A DNA stretch of 8,274 nt from CAVSUR01 sp052143655. GTDB taxonomy: Bacteria > Actinomycetota > Actinomycetes > Streptosporangiales > Streptosporangiaceae. Shown here piece by piece: positions 1 to 5,346 of the stretch (position 1 is the first letter of the stretch; each line of letters starts with the position of its first letter). The DNA is taken from positions 1-8,274 of the forward strand of contig JBKQSL010000194.1 in the NCBI GenBank assembly GCA_052143655.1, written 5' to 3'. The notes beneath the pieces were generated by a model. That model worked only from the letters and a program-made list of their open reading frames with translations. It had not been told where the DNA came from and did not search any database. A program made the position numbers and the translations under genes.

Positions 1-655
1 CGCGGTTCACGGGCCCGGCATCCTGGTCGCCTCCCCGCGCAGTCACCGCATGCCCTGCGGCGATGTTCCAGGCCGCGTTCACGTCAGCGTTGCAGGCGTA
101 TCCGCAGGCCACGCAGCGGAACAGGGCTTGGCTCTCGCGGCTGCCGCTGCGATGTGCCCGCACGCCGAGCACCGCTGGCTCGTGTACGCGGCCTTGACCT
201 TCTCGACCCGGCCCGGGGCCTTGTCTTCCAGCCTGCGGACCAGCAGCCCCCGGAACCGCACCCAGCCCGCTTTCGGGATGCGGACCTCGTGCGAGTTCCG
301 GCTCAGCCGGCGCACATCACCGGCTTGAGGCGGACGATGCGGAATCCCTCATCCCGGCCGGCTTTCCGCCACGACGGCCGGCGGTGCCCCCGGCGAAGAA
401 GCCCGCCATAGCCTGTGCGTGGTCGCGGACCGCCTGTTGCTGAACGATCACGCTGCCCTCAGCCAGCCACGGCTCCGCGGCGCGGGCCCCGGACAGCTGA
501 CGGCAGCGCCCGGCGAACCCCGGCATCTTCCCGCGTCCCGGCCGCCAGTGCGATTCCTGCTCGACGCACAAGTTCCACACATACCGAGCGTGCGCGCAGT
601 GCCCGGCAAGCGCAGCCTCCTGCGCAGCAGACGGCATCAGCCGGTACCGAGACAT
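1..655 (-). pseudogene. tnpB: tnpB pseudogene (RNA-guided nuclease of IS200/IS605), frameshifted and internally deleted
   Basis: Read on the minus strand from ATG at 655, the remnant gives a TnpB N-terminal domain (begins MSRYRLMPSAAQE, then ARYVWNL and WLAEGS..VQQQAVRD). It then jumps frame near 370-376 (WRKAGRDEGFRIVRLKPV), again near 318-321 (DVRRLSRNSHEVRIPKAGWVRFR) and again near 145-150. Each jump is equivalent to one missing base. The last frame gives the zinc finger (CSACG before the shift, CVACGYACNADVNAAWNI after it), including the last RuvC aspartate in NADVNAA. Between WVRFR and LVRRLEDKAPGR, near 245-252, the central part with the first two RuvC catalytic acids is missing, probably 150-200 residues compared with intact family members. 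The reading continues past the left edge. Without the RuvC core it cannot be a working nuclease. It also does not resemble the intact nuclease-dead TnpB repressors, because the frame is broken. Confidence 0.88.
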
Positions 656-687
656 GCCGCAAGGTACCGGCCGGGCATGACATTCTG

Positions 688-704
688 GCCCCGCTGCGCG
701 GGGC
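688..704. repeat. Perfect 7-3-7 hairpin near the element tip
   Basis: GCCCCGC (688-694), loop TGC, GCGGGGC (698-704). It lies 33 bp upstream of the tnpB start and 15 bp from a second hairpin of the same geometry. Probably part of the subterminal structure recognised by TnpA in IS200/IS605 elements; the role is inferred from position and shape. Confidence 0.6.
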
Positions 705-719
705 ACCTGATTCCTCCCC

Positions 720-736
720 GCCCTGCAAGGCAGGGC
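720..736. repeat. Perfect 7-3-7 hairpin resembling an IS200/IS605 end
   Basis: GCCCTGC (720-726), loop AAG, GCAGGGC (730-736), flanked by TTCCTCCC on the left and ATCCTCGG on the right. The context TTCCTCCCCGCCCT...GGGC.TCCTCGG is typical of IS200/IS605 terminal hairpins as I remember them. It is therefore the best marker of the element's right tip. It lies 50 bp from the chosen dasR start. Confidence 0.65.
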
Positions 737-773
737 ATCCTCGGGAGATCACGATGACTGCCCGGCCGCGGAA

Positions 774-780
774 GGGAGGG
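774..780 (+). promoter_or_regulatory. Ribosome binding site that sets the dasR start
   Basis: GGGAGGG ends 6 bases before the ATG at 787, a strong site with good spacing. A competing in-frame ATG at 754 has a weaker GGGAG (743-747), also at 6 bases. That alternative would add 11 residues (MTARPRKGGHP) with no family counterpart and lies just behind the IS hairpin. Confidence 0.65.
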
Positions 781-786
781 CACCCA

Positions 787-1557
787 ATGGTCGCTGTCCC
801 GCAACCGGGTTCCCGGCCACCCCCGGCGAGCCCGGCCGAGCCCGCCCGGCTGCCGAAGTACTACGCGGTCAAGCGGCAGCTGCTGATCGTGACCGCGGCG
901 CTGGCGCCGGGCCAGTCACTGCCGTCCGAGCGCGAGCTGGCCAGCCGCTACGGCACCTCCCGCACCACCGTGCGCCAGGCTCTGGCCGAGCTGGTGATCG
1001 AGGGCCGGCTGGCCCGAGTCCAAGGCCGCGGCACCTTCGTCACCAGGCCGAAGGTGGCCCAGCTGCTGGAGCTGACCAGTTACACCGAGCAGATGCGGGC
1101 ACACGGGCTCACCCCGCAGACGAAGATCCTGCAGACCGGCTACCTGGCCGCCGACACCCAGCTCGCCGGGCTGCTCGGCGTCCGGCCGGGCGGCCGGGTG
1201 CTCAGCGTGCACCGGCTGCGGCTCGCCGACGACGAGCCCATGTCGCTGGACGTGTCCTACCTGCCTGCCCGCCGCTTCCCTGGCCTGCGCCGCGCGCTGG
1301 CAAGCTCGCTGTCGCTGTATGAGGTGCTCGCCGGCCGCTACGGGGTGGAACTGGCCGAGGCGCAGGAGACCATCGAGACCGTGCTGGCCGGGCCGGCCGA
1401 GGCCGAGCTGCTGCGGGTGGACCGCAGCATGCCGCTGCTGCTGCTGTCGCGGCACGCCTTCGACACCTCGGGCGCGCCGGTGGAGTGGGCCCAGTCCCGC
1501 TACCGGGGCGACCGCTACAAGTTCGTGACCCGGCTGCGGCGCGAGCCGTCCGGCTGA
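787..1557 (+). CDS. dasR: GntR/HutC-family transcription regulator, DasR-like
   Basis: Predicted 256-residue cytoplasmic repressor. A winged helix-turn-helix covers about residues 23-89 (PKYYAVKRQLL, then PSERELASRYGTSRTTVRQAL and EGRLARVQGRGTFV). A UTRA effector domain covers about 95-250, ending in the family-typical EPVEW-like APVEWAQSRYRGDRYKFV. The match to Streptomyces DasR runs over nearly the whole length, including LTSYTEQMRAHGL, RFPGLRRAL, YEVLAGRYGVELAEAQETIET and LLLSRHAFD. DasR senses glucosamine/GlcNAc phosphates and controls chitin and GlcNAc uptake, development and antibiotics. No nag, chitinase or PTS gene lies beside it here, so it could be a paralogue with another target set. 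I see no clear match to the DasR operator in the window. Upstream lies a decayed IS element; downstream is ilvG on the same strand, 86 bases away. The frame stays open upstream to 415, but that stretch is antisense to tnpB and is not part of the gene. Confidence 0.88.
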   Translation: MVAVPQPGSRPPPASPAEPARLPKYYAVKRQLLIVTAALAPGQSLPSERELASRYGTSRTTVRQALAELVIEGRLARVQGRGTFVTRPKVAQLLELTSYTEQMRAHGLTPQTKILQTGYLAADTQLAGLLGVRPGGRVLSVHRLRLADDEPMSLDVSYLPARRFPGLRRALASSLSLYEVLAGRYGVELAEAQETIETVLAGPAEAELLRVDRSMPLLLLSRHAFDTSGAPVEWAQSRYRGDRYKFVTRLRREPSG

Positions 1558-1599
1558 GCCGCGCTGGCGCGGGTCCCGGCTGAGCCGCGCTGGCGCGGG
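1550..1599 (+). repeat. Two perfect 24-bp direct repeats, period 26, across the dasR stop codon
   Basis: Copies at 1550-1573 and 1576-1599 are identical. The first contains the dasR stop codon (TGA 1555-1557). Each copy carries a small hairpin, CCGCG-CTGG-CGCGG (1559-1572 and 1585-1598). There is no T-run, so at best they form a double GC-rich, terminator-like structure between dasR and ilvG. A simple tandem duplication of the gene's 3' end is equally possible. Confidence 0.8.
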
Positions 1600-1630
1600 A
1601 AGGCACGGGTCGGCGCAGGCTACTAGCTGG

Positions 1631-1636
1631 TAACGT
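1631..1636 (+). promoter_or_regulatory. Candidate -10 element for a leaderless ilvG transcript
   Basis: TAACGT fits the actinobacterial TANNNT -10 pattern. It ends 7 bases before the ilvG ATG, so transcription would start at or next to the first codon. That would explain why no ribosome binding site is seen there. No convincing -35 element is present, so this is a weak call. Confidence 0.35.
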
Positions 1637-1643
1637 CGCTCGC

Positions 1644-3323
1644 ATGACCGACGACGCGGGCGCGGCCGAGCACGGCGCGGCCGAGCACGGCGGGGCGCAC
1701 GCGGTCGCGGCTGCCCGGGCGCACGGTGTCGCCGCGATGTTCACCCTCTCCGGCGGTCACGTCTTCCCGCTGTACGACGGAGCGGTGCGGGCCCGGCCGC
1801 CGATGCCGATCGTGGACGTCCGGCACGAGCAGACCGCGGTCTTCGCCGCGGAGGGCACCGCCCGGCTGACCCGCACCCCGGGCCTGGCCGTGCTCACCGC
1901 CGGCCCCGGCGTGACCAACGGCATCAGCGCGATCACCACCGCGCACTTCAACGGCTCGCCGGTGGTCGTGCTGGCCGGGCGGGCACCCGACTACCGCTGG
2001 GGCTCGGGCAGCCTGCAGGAACTCGATCACCCGGCGCTGGTCCGCCCGGTGACCAAGCGGGCCTGGACCGAGCATGACCCGGCCGGCGTCGGGCCGGCCG
2101 TGGCGAGCGCTTTCGAGCTCGCCGCCGCCGCGCACCGCGGCCCGGTGTTCCTCGACGCCAGCCTGGAGGCGCTGTACGGGACCGCCGGGCCGGTCTCGCC
2201 GCCCCTCCCGGGCGCCGCGGGCCCGGCCGCGGCCGGCCCTGAGCCGGGCGCCATCGCCGAGATAGCCGGCCTGCTCGCGCAGTCGAGCAGGCCGGTGCTG
2301 GTACTCGGCTCCGACGTCTGGCTGGGCGGCGCCGCCGAGGCGGCGCGCGGCGCCGCGGAGCAGCTGCGGCTGCCGGTGATCACCAACGGCCAGGCCCGCG
2401 GCATCCTGCCCGCCGGGCACGAGCTGCTGATGAGCCGGGCCAGGTCAACGGCACTGGCCGAGGCGGACCTGGTGATCGTGGCCGGGACCCCGCTGGATTT
2501 CCGGCTGGGCTACGGCGAGTACGGCGGGCGGGACGGGGCGCCCCGGGCCCGGGTTGTGCACGTGGCCGACGCCCCCGGGCAGGTCGCAGCACACTGCGAG
2601 CTGGCGGCATCGGCTGCCGGCGACCTGACGGCGTTCTTCACCGGCCTGGCCGACGCCTCCGCCCCCGATCCCGCCCGGGAGCAGCCCTGGCTTAGCCATC
2701 TCGTCCAGGCCCGCCAGGCCGCGATGTCCGGGGACCGGGCGCTGCTGGCCGCCGCGGCGGCTCCGATTCACCCGCTGCGGGTATACGGCGAGCTGGCCCC
2801 GCTGCTCGAGCCCGACGCGGTAATCATCGGGGACGGCGGCGACTTCGTCAGCTACGCGGGCAAGTACCTGGAGCCGCGGCAGGCTGGCGGCTGGCTCGAC
2901 CCGGGTCCGTACGGCTGCCTGGGCACCGGCCTCGGCTACGCCATCGCCGCGCGGATCGCCCGGCCAGGCGCCCAGGTGGTGCTGCTGCTCGGCGACGGGG
3001 CGGCCGGCTTCTCGCTGATGGACGCCGACACGCTGGTCCGCCACCGGCTCCCGGTGGTGATGATCTGCGGCAACAACGGCATCTGGGGGCTGGAGAAGCA
3101 CCCGATGCAGGCCCTGTACGGCTACGACGTGGCCGCTGAACTGCAGCCGGCCTGCCGGTACGACGAGGTCGTGACCGCACTCGGCGGAGCCGGGGAGACA
3201 GTCACCGACCCCGGGGAGATCGGGCCGGCCCTGCGGCGCGCATTCACCGCCAGCTGCCCGTACCTGGTCAACGTGATCACCGACCCGCAGGTCGCCTATC
3301 CCCGGTCGACGACCGGGGTCTGA
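1644..3323 (+). CDS. ilvG: Thiamine diphosphate-dependent enzyme, IlvG-type acetolactate synthase homologue
   Basis: Predicted 559-residue cytoplasmic enzyme of the acetolactate synthase large-subunit family. Acetolactate synthases condense two pyruvates, or pyruvate and 2-oxobutyrate, in branched-chain amino acid synthesis. The N-terminal pyrimidine-binding domain (about 17-185) carries FTLSGGHVFPLYDG and RHEQTAVFAAEG with the expected activating glutamate, Glu62. A central domain (about 200-335) follows, then the diphosphate-binding domain with GDG at 450-452 and NN at 477-478, separated by the usual 24 residues. The strongest resemblance I recall is to mycobacterial IlvG: GSLQE.DH, LDFRLGYG, GCLGTGLGYA, NNGIWGLEKHPMQALYGY and the C-terminal VAYPR. 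True acetolactate synthase activity is not proven for the IlvG branch, and no small subunit or other ilv gene is nearby. Residues 7-16 are a doubled AAEHG from a 15-bp tandem DNA repeat. The start is the first ATG and lacks a ribosome site. The 3' end overlaps the convergent thioesterase gene by 28 bp. Confidence 0.88.
   Translation: MTDDAGAAEHGAAEHGGAHAVAAARAHGVAAMFTLSGGHVFPLYDGAVRARPPMPIVDVRHEQTAVFAAEGTARLTRTPGLAVLTAGPGVTNGISAITTAHFNGSPVVVLAGRAPDYRWGSGSLQELDHPALVRPVTKRAWTEHDPAGVGPAVASAFELAAAAHRGPVFLDASLEALYGTAGPVSPPLPGAAGPAAAGPEPGAIAEIAGLLAQSSRPVLVLGSDVWLGGAAEAARGAAEQLRLPVITNGQARGILPAGHELLMSRARSTALAEADLVIVAGTPLDFRLGYGEYGGRDGAPRARVVHVADAPGQVAAHCELAASAAGDLTAFFTGLADASAPDPAREQPWLSHLVQARQAAMSGDRALLAAAAAPIHPLRVYGELAPLLEPDAVIIGDGGDFVSYAGKYLEPRQAGGWLDPGPYGCLGTGLGYAIAARIARPGAQVVLLLGDGAAGFSLMDADTLVRHRLPVVMICGNNGIWGLEKHPMQALYGYDVAAELQPACRYDEVVTALGGAGETVTDPGEIGPALRRAFTASCPYLVNVITDPQVAYPRSTTGV
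1660..1689 (+). repeat. Perfect 15-bp tandem repeat in the ilvG N-terminus
   Basis: The unit GCGCGGCCGAGCACG occurs twice in a row (1660-1674, 1675-1689) and keeps the frame, encoding AAEHG twice ahead of the folded domain. Such an in-frame repeat can change copy number by slippage; whether it does is unknown. Confidence 0.85.
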
Positions 3324-3796
3324 CCGGGCCTGCCGGGCGGTCCGGCCAGCCGGGCGGCGAACTCGGCCCGGCCGACGACGGCCCGCTGCATGCTGCCAGA
3401 GCCGAGGACGATCCCGTCGTCCGCACCGGCCGCCTGCGGCTCCGGCTGCCCGGCCGGGACGGCCCGGCCAGGGCCAGCCGCCGGGCTGCGGGCGATGAAC
3501 GCGAAGCTCAGCCGGGCCCCGTCGATCCCGGTCAGCTCGGCCTCGACGATGATTTCGGCGCCCACCGGGCAGGGCCGGCGGTGGACAAGCTCGGCGGCGG
3601 TGCCCACCGATGTCTGACCGGGGGCCAGCCGCGGCGCCACCGCGGCGACCGCCGCCGCCTCGGCCAGCGCGAGCAGCCGGGGGGTGGCCAGCACGGGCAG
3701 TTCGCCGCTGCCGGCGGCAATGGCGGTATCGAGGTCGGTGACGGTGACCCGCACGGCCGCGCGCAGGCCGGCCTGCAGGCCCGGCGACCCGGTCAT
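3296..3796 (-). CDS. FlK-type hotdog-fold thioesterase
   Basis: Predicted 166-residue soluble protein with the single hotdog domain of the fluoroacetyl-CoA thioesterase (FlK) family, which hydrolyses small acyl-CoA thioesters. The segment LPVLATPRLLALAEAAA, then APRLAPGQTSVGTAAELVHR, matches FlK in spacing. The catalytic trio remembered for FlK (Thr42, Glu50, His76) falls on Thr38, Glu46 and His72, all shifted by exactly four. The C-terminal GSGSMQRAVV also fits. Compared with FlK there is a Pro/Gly/Ala-rich insertion of about 20 residues at 105-124. The substrate cannot be read from sequence; fluoroacetyl-CoA is unlikely to be general for the family. The start ATG (3796) overlaps the stop of the biotinyl carrier gene as ATGA, so translation is probably coupled. 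The stop TAG (3296-3298) lies inside the 3' end of ilvG on the opposite strand. Confidence 0.82.
   Translation of the reverse strand: MTGSPGLQAGLRAAVRVTVTDLDTAIAAGSGELPVLATPRLLALAEAAAVAAVAPRLAPGQTSVGTAAELVHRRPCPVGAEIIVEAELTGIDGARLSFAFIARSPAAGPGRAVPAGQPEPQAAGADDGIVLGSGSMQRAVVGRAEFAARLAGPPGRPGQTPVVDRG
3300..3318. terminator. Hairpin inside the overlapping 3' ends of ilvG and the thioesterase gene
   Basis: CCCCGGTC (3300-3307), loop GAC, GACCGGGG (3311-3318): a perfect 8-bp, GC-rich stem. It lies wholly within the 28-bp overlap of the two convergent genes, so it codes for both C-termini while able to fold in both mRNAs. No T-run follows on either strand, but many actinobacterial terminators lack one. 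A bidirectional terminator is inferred. Confidence 0.6.
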
Positions 3797-4005
3797 TCGA
3801 TGACGGCGATCAGGTCGCCCTCCTGCACCACGTCGCCTTCGGCGACCGCCAGCCTGGCGAGCGTGCCCGGGTCCTCGGCGAGCACCGGGATCTCCATCTT
3901 CATGGACTCGAGGATCACCAGCGTGTCCCCGTCGGCAATAGCATCCCCCTCGCTGGCGACGACCTTCCACACGTTGGCGACCATCTCCGCGCGGATCTCG
4001 GCCAC
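3793..4005 (-). CDS. Small biotinyl carrier protein, TB7.3-type
   Basis: Predicted 70-residue stand-alone biotin/lipoyl-attachment domain. ESMKMEIPV at residues 33-41 puts the biotinylated lysine at Lys36, flanked by the two methionines typical of biotin rather than lipoyl carriers. The matching half-repeats are VVASEGDAIADGDTL and LAVAEGDVVQEGDLIAVIE. It lacks the Ala/Pro-rich linker and N-terminal region of a normal AccB and resembles Mycobacterium TB7.3 (Rv3221c) nearly end to end. The start is GTG at 4005, set by GGGAGG five bases upstream; the open frame extends about 10 codons further without support. It follows the HD gene by 45 bases and overlaps the thioesterase start (ATGA). In M. 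tuberculosis TB7.3 also lies close to the sigH-rshA redox sigma pair, which parallels the sigR-rsrA pair upstream here. The carboxylase partner, if any, is unknown. Confidence 0.9.
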   Translation of the reverse strand: MAEIRAEMVANVWKVVASEGDAIADGDTLVILESMKMEIPVLAEDPGTLARLAVAEGDVVQEGDLIAVIE

Positions 4006-4010
4006 GCCTA

Positions 4011-4016
4011 CCTCCC
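4011..4016 (-). promoter_or_regulatory. Ribosome binding site for the biotinyl carrier GTG start
   Basis: GGGAGG on the minus strand, five bases before GTG 4005. It decides this start over upstream in-frame codons and makes the protein the same length as known TB7.3 proteins. Confidence 0.75.
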
Positions 4017-4050
4017 GGGCTCGCGTCTGGCGCACGGTCCGGTCGGCAGC

Positions 4051-5340
4051 CTACAGGCGGCTGGCCAGGCGCCTGCCCGCAACTTCGCTGAGCGCCTCGA
4101 TGACGGCGGGGTCATACTCCCGGGCGGTGTCCAGGCGCAGGTGCTCCAGCGCCGCGTTGATCCGGTCCCGGTTGGTGGAGCCGCCGACGAGGTCATCGAA
4201 CGCGTTGGCGGCGCGGATGATCCGGCTGCCGACCGGCGGCTGCGGCTCGCGGCCGCGGCTCGGCCAGCACTGGCAGCGGACCAGGTGGGCGACCTTGTCC
4301 AGCACCCGGGCCTGGAAGATGATGTCCGCGCCCAGCTGGGCGATGCGCTCAGCATCGGCCGCCGACACCAGCACAGTGGCCCCGCCGGGAATCGGGTCGC
4401 GCAGCGACAGCTGCCCGATGTCGTGCATGAGCGCGGCGTACTCCAGGTCCAGCAGGTCGGGCTCGGACATGCCGAGCTCCCGGCCGACCGCGACCGCCAG
4501 CCTGCTGACCCGCCGGGAGTGCCCGCCCTCGACGTACCCGCCGACCTCGGTGACCCGGGCCAGTGCGCGCACGGTCTGCAGGTAGGTGGCCCGGATGCCG
4601 GCGTACCGGCGGAACGCGATCTGGGTGACCAGCAGCGGCGGCAGGAACAGGACCAGCTCGGCCGGGCCCATGATCTGGGCGGCGAACACGATGATGAGCA
4701 CCGAAGCGCCGACCGAAGCGCCGAGCGGCCACTGCACGCGCATCTCGTCCCAGAGCGAGACGGTGAATTTCGCGCGCAGGTCGTCCGCCCGGATCAGCGC
4801 GCCGATCACGGCATCGACCAGCCAGCCCACGAGTGCCAGCGCGGTCATCACCGCGACCGTGAGCGGCCAGTGGGCCATGATGGCGGCCTGGTCCTCGACG
4901 AGCGGCCGGAAGGCGAACGCGACGGCGGCAACCGCCAGCAGCCGGGTGGCCATCCCGGTCACGCCGGCCGGGCGGCCGGCCGCGATGTGCGGCAGGGCGC
5001 CGACGGTCATGCCGACCGCGGCGACTGCGATCACCTGAAGCGCGCTGATCTGGCGGATGCCCAGCTCGCCCGCGACCCGGACTAGCAGCGCGTAGGACAT
5101 CGCGCCTGCCATCGCGATCGGAGCCGCCTCGCGGCCGCCGGGCAGGGCCAGGCGCAGCAGCTCGCCGAAGGCGATGAACCCGCCGAAGGCGATTGCCACC
5201 CTCGGATTGACCACCCCGACGCTCGTTCGGGCGACCGCCGCCACGACGAGCATGCCCGCCGCCGCGAGCAGCAGCAGGCGGCCCGAGTCCAGGGACTGCC
5301 AGGCGGACCAGCGCTCGGCCGGGTGCGAGTGAGAGGTCAT
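4051..5340 (-). CDS. Membrane protein with a degenerate HD-GYP domain
   Basis: Predicted 429-residue integral membrane protein. About eight hydrophobic segments lie between residues 20 and 245, followed by a cytoplasmic HD domain at about 252-425. HD-GYP proteins normally break down cyclic di-GMP. Here the first histidine (GGHSRRVSRLA, His274) and the HD pair (LMHDIGQ, His306-Asp307) remain. The usual GKLG lysine is Gln310, the LHP histidine is absent, and the HHER...GYP block is replaced by RCQCWPSRGREPQPP. The late VADAFD motif reads AANAFDDL, with Asn379 in place of the ligand Asp. Several metal ligands are therefore missing, and ordinary phosphodiesterase activity is doubtful. It starts 6 bases after the stop of the intact HD-GYP gene and has the same overall layout, which suggests an old duplication with one partner turned sensor or regulator. 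No strong ribosome site precedes the ATG, so translation is probably coupled to the upstream gene. Confidence 0.82.
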   Translation of the reverse strand: MTSHSHPAERWSAWQSLDSGRLLLLAAAGMLVVAAVARTSVGVVNPRVAIAFGGFIAFGELLRLALPGGREAAPIAMAGAMSYALLVRVAGELGIRQISALQVIAVAAVGMTVGALPHIAAGRPAGVTGMATRLLAVAAVAFAFRPLVEDQAAIMAHWPLTVAVMTALALVGWLVDAVIGALIRADDLRAKFTVSLWDEMRVQWPLGASVGASVLIIVFAAQIMGPAELVLFLPPLLVTQIAFRRYAGIRATYLQTVRALARVTEVGGYVEGGHSRRVSRLAVAVGRELGMSEPDLLDLEYAALMHDIGQLSLRDPIPGGATVLVSAADAERIAQLGADIIFQARVLDKVAHLVRCQCWPSRGREPQPPVGSRIIRAANAFDDLVGGSTNRDRINAALEHLRLDTAREYDPAVIEALSEVAGRRLASRL

Positions 5341-5346
5341 GACGGC

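Larger units (their letters stand above)
1..740 (-). mobile_element. Decayed IS200/IS605-type (tnpB-only) insertion element, left side outside the window
   Basis: This stretch holds a broken tnpB on the minus strand and, just upstream of it, two short perfect hairpins of the kind found at the ends of IS200/IS605 elements. No tnpA (Y1 transposase) is seen in the window, so it looks like a tnpB-only member (IS1341-like), which would depend on a TnpA elsewhere to move. The right boundary is inferred from the last hairpin at 720-736 and could be off by some tens of bases; the left boundary lies outside the window. The element sits immediately upstream of the dasR-like gene. The guide RNA normally made from the 3' end of tnpB would lie at or beyond the left edge and cannot be judged. 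Confidence 0.75.

Noticed and set aside
1..655. TnpB-derived regulator (nuclease-dead, domesticated)
   Set aside because: Those proteins keep an uninterrupted frame and full length. This copy has three shifts and a large central deletion.
415..786. Upstream extension of the dasR frame by up to 124 codons
   Set aside because: It is antisense to the tnpB remnant and crosses the IS hairpins. Composition is Arg/Pro/Ser-rich, and the strong ribosome site at 774-780 sets the start at 787.
3581..4585. Plus-strand open frame of 334 codons
   Set aside because: It runs antisense through the thioesterase, biotinyl carrier and HD genes. It is Ser/Arg/Thr-rich with no domain pattern, a typical high-GC shadow frame.
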